Assembly: GCF_000717875.1 (NCBI RefSeq)
Contig: NZ_JOCT01000038.1
Location: 1 to 55,124 of the forward strand
Reading direction: 5' to 3'
Origin: Streptomyces sp. NRRL S-455
Lineage (GTDB): Bacteria; Actinomycetota; Actinomycetes; Streptomycetales; Streptomycetaceae
DNA: 55,124 nucleotides
The notes below the pieces were generated by a model. It was not told the origin of the DNA and did not search any database. It was given only the letters and a program-made list of their open reading frames with translations. Each line of letters opens with the position of its first letter. Position 1 is the stretch's first letter. Both the position numbers and the translations under genes were made by a program. Of the stretch, positions 27,449-35,304 are shown one piece after another.

Positions 27449-28204
27449 GTGAACGCCATCGATCGCACCCCTGCCGACCTGCTGGGTTCCGCGCTCGCCG
27501 CGGATCCGGGACGCCCGCTCGTGACCTTCTACGACGACGCCACGGGCGAACGCGTCGAACTGTCCGTGGCCACCTTCGCCAATTGGGTGGCCAAGACCGC
27601 CAACCTCCTCCAGGACGAGCTGTCCGTCGAGCCCGGGGACCGGGTGGCTCTGCTGCTGCCCGCGCACTGGCAGACGGCGGTGTGGTTGCTGGCGTGCTCG
27701 TCGGTGGGGGTCCTCGCGGATGTGTCGGGGGATGCGCGGGCGGCCGACGTCGTGGTGAGCGGGCCGGACGGGCTGGAGGCGGCGCGGGCCTGTTCCGGGG
27801 CACGGATCGCGATGGCGCTGCGGCCCCTCGGCGGGCGGTTCCCGGAAACTCCCGAGGGCTTCGTCGACTACGCGGTGGAGGTGCCGGGGCAGGGCGACCG
27901 GTTCGTGCCGTACGCGCCCGTGGATCCGGAGGAGCCCGCGCTGGTCGTGGCGGGGCGGGAGTTCAGTGGCGCGGAGGTCGTGGAGCGGGCTCGGGCGGAG
28001 GCGACAAGGCTGGGGCTCACGGGGCCGGGGTCGCGGATCCTGTCGGGGCTTCCGTACGACACGTGGGAGGGGTTGAACGCGGGGTTGTACGGGCCGCTGG
28101 CCACGGGGGGTTCCGTGGTGCTGTGCCGGCATCTCGAGCGGGCCGGGGACGAGGTGCTGGACAAGCGGGTGGAGAATGAGCGGGTTACGGCCATCGCCCG
28201 GTAG
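27449..28204 (+). CDS. TIGR03089 family protein (adenylate-forming-enzyme N-terminal-like)
   Basis: 251 aa from GTG 27449. The sequence resembles the N-terminal part of AMP-binding enzymes (LVTFYDDATGERVELSVATF; LLQDELSVEPGDRVALLLPA) but is only a half-length protein lacking the usual P-loop and C-terminal domain. The TIGR03089 family is typically found beside LCP genes in actinobacteria, as at Rv3267-Rv3268. Function unknown; an adenylation reaction is unlikely without the missing part. Confidence 0.85.
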   Translation: MNAIDRTPADLLGSALAADPGRPLVTFYDDATGERVELSVATFANWVAKTANLLQDELSVEPGDRVALLLPAHWQTAVWLLACSSVGVLADVSGDARAADVVVSGPDGLEAARACSGARIAMALRPLGGRFPETPEGFVDYAVEVPGQGDRFVPYAPVDPEEPALVVAGREFSGAEVVERARAEATRLGLTGPGSRILSGLPYDTWEGLNAGLYGPLATGGSVVLCRHLERAGDEVLDKRVENERVTAIAR

Positions 28205-28213
28205 GGCGTTTTA

Positions 28214-28283
28214 GGGTGCTCGGCGTCGGTGCTGGGGGCCGGGGGGCAACCCGACGCTACGGGAGTGCCGCTGCGCCTACCCT
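28214..28283. repeat. Dispersed intergenic repeat, truncated copy
   Basis: It shares 24 identical bases (28214-28237) and a second block (GTGCCGCTGCGCC at about 28265-28277) with the element at 24419-24528 but lacks its right-hand palindrome arms. It begins 9 bases after the TIGR03089 stop. Confidence 0.55.
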
Positions 28284-28335
28284 CCCCCGTTCGGCCCATC
28301 CCCACCCCTCCCCCACCCCCCATCCACGCCACAGT

Positions 28336-28367
28336 CGTAGGAGAAGTGCGCGCGGCGCGTTCCTACG
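28336..28367 (+). promoter_or_regulatory. Inverted repeat upstream of LCP gene 1
   Basis: CGTAGGA (28336-28342) and TCCTACG (28361-28367) flank a GC-rich inner region. It lies 25 bases before the TTG start and could be an operator or mRNA hairpin. Confidence 0.35.
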
Positions 28368-28391
28368 TCAGGTGTCTGGAGGGGTGCTGTC

Positions 28392-29651
28392 TTGGCCGGC
28401 ACCAGTGGTGGGTCCTTCCGGAAGCCGAAGGCCGGCGCGGGCGCCTCGGCCAGCGGCCGGGGGCTGGTGCGGCGGCGTCGGCGGCGGTGGGTGCGGTGGA
28501 CGGCGTTCGGGGGCACCGCCCTCGTCGCGGTGGCCGCGGGGGCCGGATGGGCGGTGTACGCGAAGCTCAGCGGGAACATCACGCCCGACGAGGCGGCCGC
28601 GGCCGAGCTCGCGCGGTACGAGAAGGAGCGGCCCACCTCGCTGGTCAAGGACGCGCGGAACATCCTGCTGATCGGGTCGGACTCGCGCGAGGGCGACGAC
28701 AACGCCCGCTACGGACGGGACTCCGGGACCGAGCGGTCGGACACCACGATCCTGCTGCACCTGTCCGCGGGCCGGAGCAGCGCCACCGCCGTCTCCCTGC
28801 CCCGGGACCTGATGGTGGACCTGCCGGGCTGCCGGCGCCCTGACGGGTCCCGCAGCGCACCGAGGTTCGCCATGTTCAACCAGGCCTTCCAGCTGGGCGG
28901 TTCGGCCTGCACCATCCGGACCGTCGAGAAGCTCACCGACATCCGCGTCGACCACCACGTCGTCGTCGACTTCCATGGCTTCAAGAAGATGGTCGACGCG
29001 GTCGACGGCGTCGAGGTGTGCCTGAAGGAGTCGATCGACGACCGGGCGGCCAAGCTGAAGTTGCCGGCGGGACGGGTGACACTCAACGGCGAGCAGGCCC
29101 TGGGCTACGTCCGTGCCCGCAAGTCGCTCGGTGACGGCAGCGACACGGAAAGAATGGAGCGGCAGCAGCGGTTCCTCGGGGCACTCGCCAACAAGGTGCG
29201 CAGCAATGACGTGCTGCTGAATCCGGTGAAGCTGTATCCCGTGCTCGACGCCGCCACATCCTCGCTCACAACCGATCCGGATCTGGCGAGCCTTCGCGGT
29301 TTGTACGAACTCGTGCGGGGGCTGCGCGACATCCCCATGGAACAAGTGCAATTCCTGACCGTCCCTCGGCGCTCGTACGCGTACGACGCCAATCGCGACC
29401 AACTCGTGGAGCCCGAGGCGGAGAGGCTGTTCGAGCGGCTGCGCACGGACGCGCCGGTGGTGGTCGCGGGGCACGCGCCGCATGGTTCCGCCCCACGGAG
29501 GTCCGCCGATTCGCATGACGGTTCGTACGGGGATTCGTATACCGGGCCGTTTGCGGTGCCATTTGCGGGGCCGTTCACGGGGCCCGTCGTCACCGTTTCT
29601 CCTCCACCGACGTTCCGGGGCAACACGGCAGCCGAGGACACCTGTGAGTAA
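28392..29651 (+). CDS. LCP (LytR-CpsA-Psr) family protein 1, without a LytR_C domain
   Basis: 419 aa from TTG 28392, with GGAGGGG seven bases upstream. A short basic cytoplasmic N-terminus is followed by one membrane helix (about 38-58) and the LCP domain (about 90-310): LLIGSDSREG, DTTILLHL, SLPRDLMV, VDHHVVVDFHGF, EQALGYVRARK. LCP enzymes transfer lipid-linked polymers onto peptidoglycan. The C-terminus is a low-complexity Gly/Pro/Phe tail (VPFAGPFTGP) ending DTCE, not a LytR_C domain. There are four extracytoplasmic cysteines. First of five LCP genes in a row. Confidence 0.92.
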   Translation: MAGTSGGSFRKPKAGAGASASGRGLVRRRRRRWVRWTAFGGTALVAVAAGAGWAVYAKLSGNITPDEAAAAELARYEKERPTSLVKDARNILLIGSDSREGDDNARYGRDSGTERSDTTILLHLSAGRSSATAVSLPRDLMVDLPGCRRPDGSRSAPRFAMFNQAFQLGGSACTIRTVEKLTDIRVDHHVVVDFHGFKKMVDAVDGVEVCLKESIDDRAAKLKLPAGRVTLNGEQALGYVRARKSLGDGSDTERMERQQRFLGALANKVRSNDVLLNPVKLYPVLDAATSSLTTDPDLASLRGLYELVRGLRDIPMEQVQFLTVPRRSYAYDANRDQLVEPEAERLFERLRTDAPVVVAGHAPHGSAPRRSADSHDGSYGDSYTGPFAVPFAGPFTGPVVTVSPPPTFRGNTAAEDTCE

Positions 29652-29760
29652 AGCGGGCGCCAAGCAACTCCAAGGTAACGAACTCTTCACTTGAGAAATG
29701 GGCGAATTGCCCAGGTGTAGGGACGTGCAATGCATCACCGTCGTCGCTCGACGCTGAACC

Positions 29761-29782
29761 GGGCGGTTAGTGTGAGCGATCC
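29761..29782 (+). promoter_or_regulatory. Conserved promoter-region element of LCP gene 2
   Basis: GGGCGGTTAGTGTGAGCGAT plus CC, with TAGTGT (29768-29773) as probable -10. The same block with one mismatch lies at 33413-33434 before LCP gene 4, within about 110 bases of recognisable upstream similarity. In this copy AACCG-GG-CGGTT forms a small inverted repeat over the -10. Confidence 0.6.
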
Positions 29783-29889
29783 GGTGCGCCCGGCTCTGAG
29801 GACGGTCCTGAGGTCGCGCACTGTGTGACCGAGACCCGGGCGCCTTGGAGGGGGAAGGCGCCGCGCCCCGACGGAGGAAACAGACAACC

Positions 29890-31629
29890 GTGGACGCGCA
29901 AGGCCGTGGGCGGGCGGACGACATCGATCCCGCAGACCAGTGGGTGCTCAATCCGAACACCGGCGAATACGAAATGCGACCGCCCAGTTCCCCACTGCAG
30001 TCAGGCGTTCCCAGCCCCCGCAGGCCACCGTCCTCCGACATGGACACGCCGGCGCGCGGCCGTGCGGAGGCGCCCGGTCGGCGGTCCGAGACGCCCGGCC
30101 GCGCGGTACCACCGTCGCGCAGGCGCCGCCGGGTGCCGGAGGAGCCACTGCCCGGGCGGCGCGGGCGCCGGCCGGCCAAGAAGGCCGCGAAGGGGAAGAA
30201 GGCCCTGCTGTGGACCGGCGGCGCGATGGCGTTCGTGCTGGTCGCGGGGGCGGGTGCCGCGTACTTCTACATCGAGCACCTGAACGGCAACATCGCGTCC
30301 GTCTCCGACGACGGCGCGAGCACCGGTGGCTTCCAGAAGGACAAGGCCATCAACATCCTGCTGATCGGCACCGACAAGCGCACCGGCGCGGGCAACGAGA
30401 GCTACGGCGACGCGGGCAGTGTCGGTCACGCCGACACCACGATCCTGCTGCACGTCTCCAAGGACCGTTCCAACGCGACCGCGCTGAGCATCCCGCGTGA
30501 CCTGATCGTCGACGTGCCGGACTGCCCGACGACGCAGAAGGACGGCTCACAGAAGGTCATCCCCGGCACGCCGCAGGCCCGCTTCAACACCAGCCTCGGC
30601 CAGGACGGCCGTACGCCCAGCTGCACCATGCGGACCGTGACCGAGCTGACCGGCGTCAAGCCGGACAACTTCATGGTCGCCGACTTCAACGCGGTCAAGA
30701 CGCTGACCAGCGCGGTCGGCGGGGTCGAGGTCTGTCTCGGCAAGGACATCGACGACCCGGACTCGCACCTCAAGCTGTCGAAGGGCACCCACACGATCGA
30801 GGGCGAGCAGGCCCTCGCGTTCGTGCGCACCCGGCACGCCGTCGGCTTCGGCGGCGACCTGAGCCGGATCGGGCTGCAGCAGCAGTTCCTGAGCGCGCTG
30901 ATGCGCAAGCTGAAGTCCAACGACACGCTCACCAGCCCTTCCAAGATGCTCGACCTGGCCGAGGCGGGCACCAAGGCACTGACCGTCGACTCGCAGCTGG
31001 ACAGCATCAGCAAACTGAAGGACCTCGGCATGGAGCTGGGCAAGCTCGACACCAAGAACCTGACGTTCACCACGACCCCGGTGATCGACAACCCGGCGGA
31101 GAAGGTCAAGACGACGGTCGTCCTCAACGAGTCGACGGCCCCGCAGGTCTTCCAGATGATCAAGAACGACGTCTCCTTCACCGCGGTCAAGCAGCAGAAG
31201 AAGAAGGAGGCGGCCGCGGTGGCCGCCCGGCTGGAGGGCGCCAAGGCCCCGGCCTCCGAGGTGCGGGTGCGGATCCTCAACGGCGGTGCCGACGCCGGCA
31301 GCGCCCAGGAGACGCTCGGCTGGCTGCAGAACGAGGAGGGCGTGACCAGGTCGGAGAACGCCGGTAACGCGCCCTCCGAACTGGCGAAGACCACGCTCGA
31401 GTACGCCCCCGACCAGGCCGACCAGGCGCGCCGCCTCGCCGACATCATGGGCCTGTCCGGGTCGGCGATGAAGCCGGGCGAGAGCGTGGAGAACGGCCAG
31501 GGGCTGCCCGCGATGACGCTCACCCTCGGCAAGGACTTCGAGGGCGCGGGCGTCTCCCTCACCGCTCCGGCGAAGGCGCCGGAGGGCGTCGACAAGTCCA
31601 CGGCGGACAAGGTCGAGTGCGCCGAGTGA
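29890..31629 (+). CDS. LCP family protein 2 (cassette A, type 1), with LytR_C domain
   Basis: 579 aa from GTG 29890 (VDAQGRGRAD), with GACGGAGGAAACA upstream exactly as in LCP gene 4. The cytoplasmic N-terminus carries DPADQWVLNPNTGEYE (13-28) and then a Pro/Arg-rich stretch. The membrane helix is about 106-127, and the LCP domain about 150-370 (LLIGTDKRTG, SIPRDLIV, DNFMVADFNA, EQALAFVRTRH). A Lys/Ala-rich link leads to a LytR_C domain (VRVRILNGGADAGSAQ to LTLGKDFEGAG). It ends KVECAE. Close paralogue of LCP 4: a 47-base block is identical in both. A terminator follows. Confidence 0.95.
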   Translation: MDAQGRGRADDIDPADQWVLNPNTGEYEMRPPSSPLQSGVPSPRRPPSSDMDTPARGRAEAPGRRSETPGRAVPPSRRRRRVPEEPLPGRRGRRPAKKAAKGKKALLWTGGAMAFVLVAGAGAAYFYIEHLNGNIASVSDDGASTGGFQKDKAINILLIGTDKRTGAGNESYGDAGSVGHADTTILLHVSKDRSNATALSIPRDLIVDVPDCPTTQKDGSQKVIPGTPQARFNTSLGQDGRTPSCTMRTVTELTGVKPDNFMVADFNAVKTLTSAVGGVEVCLGKDIDDPDSHLKLSKGTHTIEGEQALAFVRTRHAVGFGGDLSRIGLQQQFLSALMRKLKSNDTLTSPSKMLDLAEAGTKALTVDSQLDSISKLKDLGMELGKLDTKNLTFTTTPVIDNPAEKVKTTVVLNESTAPQVFQMIKNDVSFTAVKQQKKKEAAAVAARLEGAKAPASEVRVRILNGGADAGSAQETLGWLQNEEGVTRSENAGNAPSELAKTTLEYAPDQADQARRLADIMGLSGSAMKPGESVENGQGLPAMTLTLGKDFEGAGVSLTAPAKAPEGVDKSTADKVECAE

Positions 31630-31636
31630 CCTGAGG

Positions 31637-31672
31637 GGCCTGCCGTACGTCTCACAAGGCGTACGGCAGGCC
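31637..31672 (+). terminator. Terminator between LCP genes 2 and 3
   Basis: A perfect 13-bp stem GGCCTGCCGTACG / CGTACGGCAGGCC with a 10-base loop, then TTGT. A related hairpin lies at the matching place after LCP gene 4. Confidence 0.75.
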
Positions 31673-31704
31673 TTGTCCGGTGACACGGGGGTGGGGGAAA
31701 GCAG

Positions 31705-33330
31705 ATGCGGCAGAGCAGCAGGGGGTACGAGGAGGGGGCGGCACCGGGTGCCGGGCCGCGGGTGCCGGAACCGGGCGGCCCCTTCGGGCGGGACGGCGCA
31801 GAGAGCCGTGACAGCAGGCGTCCCCGCACCGGGCGCCGCGCCCTGCGCTGGTCGGCGACGACCCTGTCCGTGCTGATCCTGGGGACGGCCGGCGCCGGTT
31901 ACTTCTACTACGAGCACCTGAACGGCAACATCCAGAAGGGCGCGCGCAGCAGCGGCGACTCCAAGGCGCGGAAGGCCGCCCCGAACGCGGCCGGACAGAC
32001 GCCCCTGAACATCCTGCTGATCGGCTCCGACAGCCGCGCCTCCGACGAGAACGTGCGGCTGGGCGGCGCCCGGAAGGACCGCGACAACCCACCCCGGGGC
32101 GACGTGCAGATGCTGATCCACCTGGCCGCGGACCGCGAGAGCGCCTCCGTGGTGACCATCCCGCGCGACACCCGGGTCGACATACCCAAGTGCACCGACC
32201 CGAAGACCGGAAGGACGTACCCGCCGGTCAACACGATCATCAACGCGTCGCTGGCCCGGGGCGGAGCGGGCTGCACGCTGGCGACCTGGGAGAACCTCAC
32301 CGGGGTCTACATCGACCACTGGATGACGATCGACTTCGCCGGCGTCGTGAAGATGGCGGACGCCATCGGCGGGGTCGACGTGTGCGTCGAGCAGAACGTG
32401 TGGGACCGCCCGCTGCCCGGGGTACCGGGCGGCTCGGGTCTGAAGATGAGGGCCGGTCACCGGAAGGTCCAGGGGGTGCAGGCGCTCCAGTGGCTGCGCA
32501 CCCGCCACGCCTGGGGCAGCGACCCGCTGCGGGCCAGGGCGCAGCACATGTACATGAACTCGATGATCCGCACGCTCAAGGCGCAGAACGTCTTCACCGA
32601 CACCGGCCGGCTGACGGACCTGGCCGAGGCGGCCACCAGATCGCTGCATGTGTCCGAGGAGATCGGCACGGTGAAGAAGCTGTACGACCTGGGCATGCAG
32701 CTGAAGACCGTCCCGACGGACCGCATCACCATGACGACACTGCCCACCGCGGCGGACCCGGAGAACGCCAACCACCTGATCCCGGCAGGCGCCGACGCCG
32801 ACCGGGTGTGGGCCATGCTCCGCGACGACGTGCCCTTCGACGACAAGGGCGGGAAACCGGGCGCGGGGAAGCCGTCCGGGGCCGCGCGCAAGGTGTCCGA
32901 CGACCCTGCCGCTGCGGACGACGAGATCGGCGTCCTGGTGCGGAACGCCACGCGGTCGAGCATCCTCGGCCCGGTGAGCGGCCGAGCGAGTTCCGTCGCG
33001 CAGTCGCTCGTGGGCAAGGGCTTCAGCAAGGCCGCCGCGGACACCTCACCCGCGCTGTCCGAGGAACGGACCGTGGTGCGCTATCCGAGCGCCGAACTGG
33101 CGGGCGACGCCCAGCGCGTCGCCAAGTCGCTGGGCATTCCCGCGGGTTCGGTGAAACGGTCGACCGATGTCTCCGGCGTCACCGTGGTCGTGGGCGCCGA
33201 CTGGCGTACGGGCACGGCCTATCCGAAGCAGCCGTCGCCGAAGGCCGGGGACCTGCCCGGCGACGCGGACGCGCTCAATGGTTCCGACACCGGAAAGTGC
33301 ATGGACGTGTACGCGCCCTACCGCTGGTAG
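31705..33330 (+). CDS. LCP family protein 3 (cassette A, type 2), with LytR_C domain
   Basis: 541 aa from ATG 31705 with GGGGGAAA upstream. A disordered Gly/Arg/Pro-rich N-terminus is followed by a membrane helix (about 52-72, LSVLILGTAGAGYFYYEHL). The LCP domain (about 95-330) has LLIGSDSRA, TIPRDTRVDIPKC, IDHWMTIDFAGV and VQALQWLRTRHA. The C-terminal LytR_C-type domain (about 400-510) begins IGVLVRNATRSSI. It ends CMDVYAPYRW. Four extracytoplasmic Cys. Paralogue of LCP 5; only 75 bases after LCP 2, but with a terminator in between. Confidence 0.94.
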   Translation: MRQSSRGYEEGAAPGAGPRVPEPGGPFGRDGAESRDSRRPRTGRRALRWSATTLSVLILGTAGAGYFYYEHLNGNIQKGARSSGDSKARKAAPNAAGQTPLNILLIGSDSRASDENVRLGGARKDRDNPPRGDVQMLIHLAADRESASVVTIPRDTRVDIPKCTDPKTGRTYPPVNTIINASLARGGAGCTLATWENLTGVYIDHWMTIDFAGVVKMADAIGGVDVCVEQNVWDRPLPGVPGGSGLKMRAGHRKVQGVQALQWLRTRHAWGSDPLRARAQHMYMNSMIRTLKAQNVFTDTGRLTDLAEAATRSLHVSEEIGTVKKLYDLGMQLKTVPTDRITMTTLPTAADPENANHLIPAGADADRVWAMLRDDVPFDDKGGKPGAGKPSGAARKVSDDPAAADDEIGVLVRNATRSSILGPVSGRASSVAQSLVGKGFSKAAADTSPALSEERTVVRYPSAELAGDAQRVAKSLGIPAGSVKRSTDVSGVTVVVGADWRTGTAYPKQPSPKAGDLPGDADALNGSDTGKCMDVYAPYRW

Positions 33331-33412
33331 AGATTCACGGCATGGAATTGGGCTGGATTGCCCGAATGTATGGACGGTGAATTTGTCATTCGGCGCACAC
33401 CGGCGTTCAACT

Positions 33413-33434
33413 GGGCGGATAGTGTGAGCGATCC
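33413..33434 (+). promoter_or_regulatory. Conserved promoter-region element of LCP gene 4
   Basis: GGGCGGATAGTGTGAGCGAT plus CC, with TAGTGT at 33420-33425; it is the duplicated partner of 29761-29782. Upstream, GGGC(N4-5)ATTGCCC and GTA-GGACG stretches are also shared by the two copies. Confidence 0.6.
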
Positions 33435-33514
33435 AGTGCTTCTGTGATGACCAAGTACCCGTGCGCCTTCCGGGGGGAGAGGGCGCCGCGTGCCCCGACG
33501 GAGGAAACAAGACC

Positions 33515-35212
33515 GTGGACGCGCAACGCCGTGGGCGGGGGGATCAGATCGACCCCGCAGACCAGTGGGTACTCAATCCGAACACCGGCGAATACGAACT
33601 GCGACTGACTCCATCCGCAGCGCAGTCGCCGGGCGCCGGGGAACGTGCGGGCGCGGGCCGTCGTAGTGCGGCGCCCCGCACCGATGTCCCGCCGCAGCGC
33701 AGGCGGCGCGGCGCCCCCGAGGAACCGCCGCCGGGGCGGCGTGCCGGGCGACGGCCGGTGCAGCGGAAGCCGAAGAAGGCGAAGAAGGTGCTGGTGTGGA
33801 CCGGCGGCACGATGGCGTTTCTGCTGGTCGGTGTCGGCGCGGCCGGCTACTTCTACCTCCAGCACCTGGAGGGCAACGTCAGCACGACCGACGTCGGCAG
33901 CGCGGGAGCGAGCAACTTCAGCAAGTCCGAGGCGTTCAACATCCTCATCATCGGCACGGACAAGCGCACCGGCGAGGGCAACGAGGGCTACGGCGACAAG
34001 GGCAGCTCCGGGCACGCCGACACCACGATCCTGCTGCACGTCGCCGAGGACCGCTCCAACGCGACCGTGCTCAGCATCCCCCGGGACCTGATCGTGAACA
34101 TCCCTGACTGCCCGACGAAGCTGGAGGACGGCTCGGAGAAGATCATTCCGGGCCAGCAGGGCGTCCGCTTCAACCGGAGCCTCGGCGAGAGCGGCCGGGA
34201 CCCCGGCTGCACCATGCGCACGGTGAAGGAGAACACCGGCATCCAGCCCGACCACTTCATGATGGCCGACTTCAACGCGGTGAAGACGCTGACCACGGCG
34301 GTGGACGGCGTCGACGTCTGCGTGGAGAAGCCGGTGAACGACAAGGAGTCCAAACTCGTCCTGCCCGCGGGCGAGTCGACGGTCGAGGGCGAGCAGGCTC
34401 TCGCGTTCGTCCGCACCCGCAAGAGCTTCGGAAACAGCGGCGACCTCGACCGGATCAAGGTGCAGCAGCAGTTCCTGGGCTCGCTCATGCGCAAGATGTC
34501 CTCCAGTGACACCCTCATCAACCCCTCCAAGCTGCTGAAGCTGGCCGAGGCCGCCACCAAGGCGCTGACCGTGGACGAGGCCATCGGCAGCGTCGGCACG
34601 CTCAAGGACGTCGCGCTGGAGCTGAAGAAGGTGCCGACGAAGAACATCAGCTTCGCGACGGTGCCGGTGGTGGACAACCCCGCGGAGCGGGTGAAGGCGA
34701 CGGTCGTCCTCGACCCGTCGAAGGCCCCGCAGGTGTTCGACATGATCGTGAACGACATCTCGTTCACCGAGGTCAAGGAGCAGAAGAAGAAGGAGAAGGA
34801 CGCCGAGGCCGCGCGGCTGAAGGGCAGCAAGGCCCCGGCCTCCGACGTCCGGGTGCGGATCCTCAACGGCGGTGCCGTCGCCGGCAGCGCGCAGAAGACG
34901 CTCCAGTACCTCCAGGTCGAGGAGGGCGTGACCAAGTCCGAGAACGGCGGCAACGCGCCCTCCGCCCTGGCGAAGACCACGCTCGAGTACGCCCCCGACC
35001 AGGCCGACCAGGCCCGCCGCCTCGCAGACATCATGGGACTGTCCGGGGCGGCGCTGAAGCCCGGCGAGAGCGTGACCAACTCCCAGGGTGTGCCGACGAT
35101 GACCCTCACCCTCGGCAAGGACTACAAGGGCGCGGGTGTGAAGATCAACGCCCCGGTCGACGCTTCGGACGTGGAGAAGTCCACGGCCGACAAGGTGAAG
35201 TGCGCGAGTTGA
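33515..35212 (+). CDS. LCP family protein 4 (cassette B, type 1), with LytR_C domain
   Basis: 565 aa from GTG 33515 (VDAQRRGRGD), with the same GACGGAGGAAACA leader as LCP 2. The N-terminal motif DPADQWVLNPNTGEYE is identical to LCP 2. Then come an Arg/Pro-rich stretch, a membrane helix (about 94-114), the LCP domain (LIIGTDKRTG, SIPRDLIVNIPDC, PDHFMMADFNA, EQALAFVRTRK) and LytR_C (VRVRILNGGAVAGSAQ). It ends KVKCAS. Similarity to LCP 2 is highest in the LytR_C domain. Duplicated gene; partner of LCP 5. Confidence 0.95.
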   Translation: MDAQRRGRGDQIDPADQWVLNPNTGEYELRLTPSAAQSPGAGERAGAGRRSAAPRTDVPPQRRRRGAPEEPPPGRRAGRRPVQRKPKKAKKVLVWTGGTMAFLLVGVGAAGYFYLQHLEGNVSTTDVGSAGASNFSKSEAFNILIIGTDKRTGEGNEGYGDKGSSGHADTTILLHVAEDRSNATVLSIPRDLIVNIPDCPTKLEDGSEKIIPGQQGVRFNRSLGESGRDPGCTMRTVKENTGIQPDHFMMADFNAVKTLTTAVDGVDVCVEKPVNDKESKLVLPAGESTVEGEQALAFVRTRKSFGNSGDLDRIKVQQQFLGSLMRKMSSSDTLINPSKLLKLAEAATKALTVDEAIGSVGTLKDVALELKKVPTKNISFATVPVVDNPAERVKATVVLDPSKAPQVFDMIVNDISFTEVKEQKKKEKDAEAARLKGSKAPASDVRVRILNGGAVAGSAQKTLQYLQVEEGVTKSENGGNAPSALAKTTLEYAPDQADQARRLADIMGLSGAALKPGESVTNSQGVPTMTLTLGKDYKGAGVKINAPVDASDVEKSTADKVKCAS

Positions 35213-35229
35213 CCCGCTGAGGGCAACTG

Positions 35230-35271
35230 ACAGGCCCGTCGTGCGTCTAACAGGAGGCAGGGCGGGCCTGT
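35230..35271 (+). terminator. Terminator between LCP genes 4 and 5
   Basis: A 9-bp stem ACAGGCCCG / CGGGCCTGT with a 24-base loop. The loop shares the CGTNCGTCTNACA stretch with the hairpin after LCP gene 2, indicating common origin, but the stem has diverged. Confidence 0.6.
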
Positions 35272-35304
35272 TGCATGCGCCGTCGGCGGGAAGGACCGGG
35301 AAAA

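Noticed and set aside
35275..35304. ATG 35275 as start of LCP 5
   Set aside because: It lies 4 bases beyond the terminator stem of LCP 4 with its only AGGAGG inside the hairpin loop; the GTG at 35305 aligns with the LCP 3 start.
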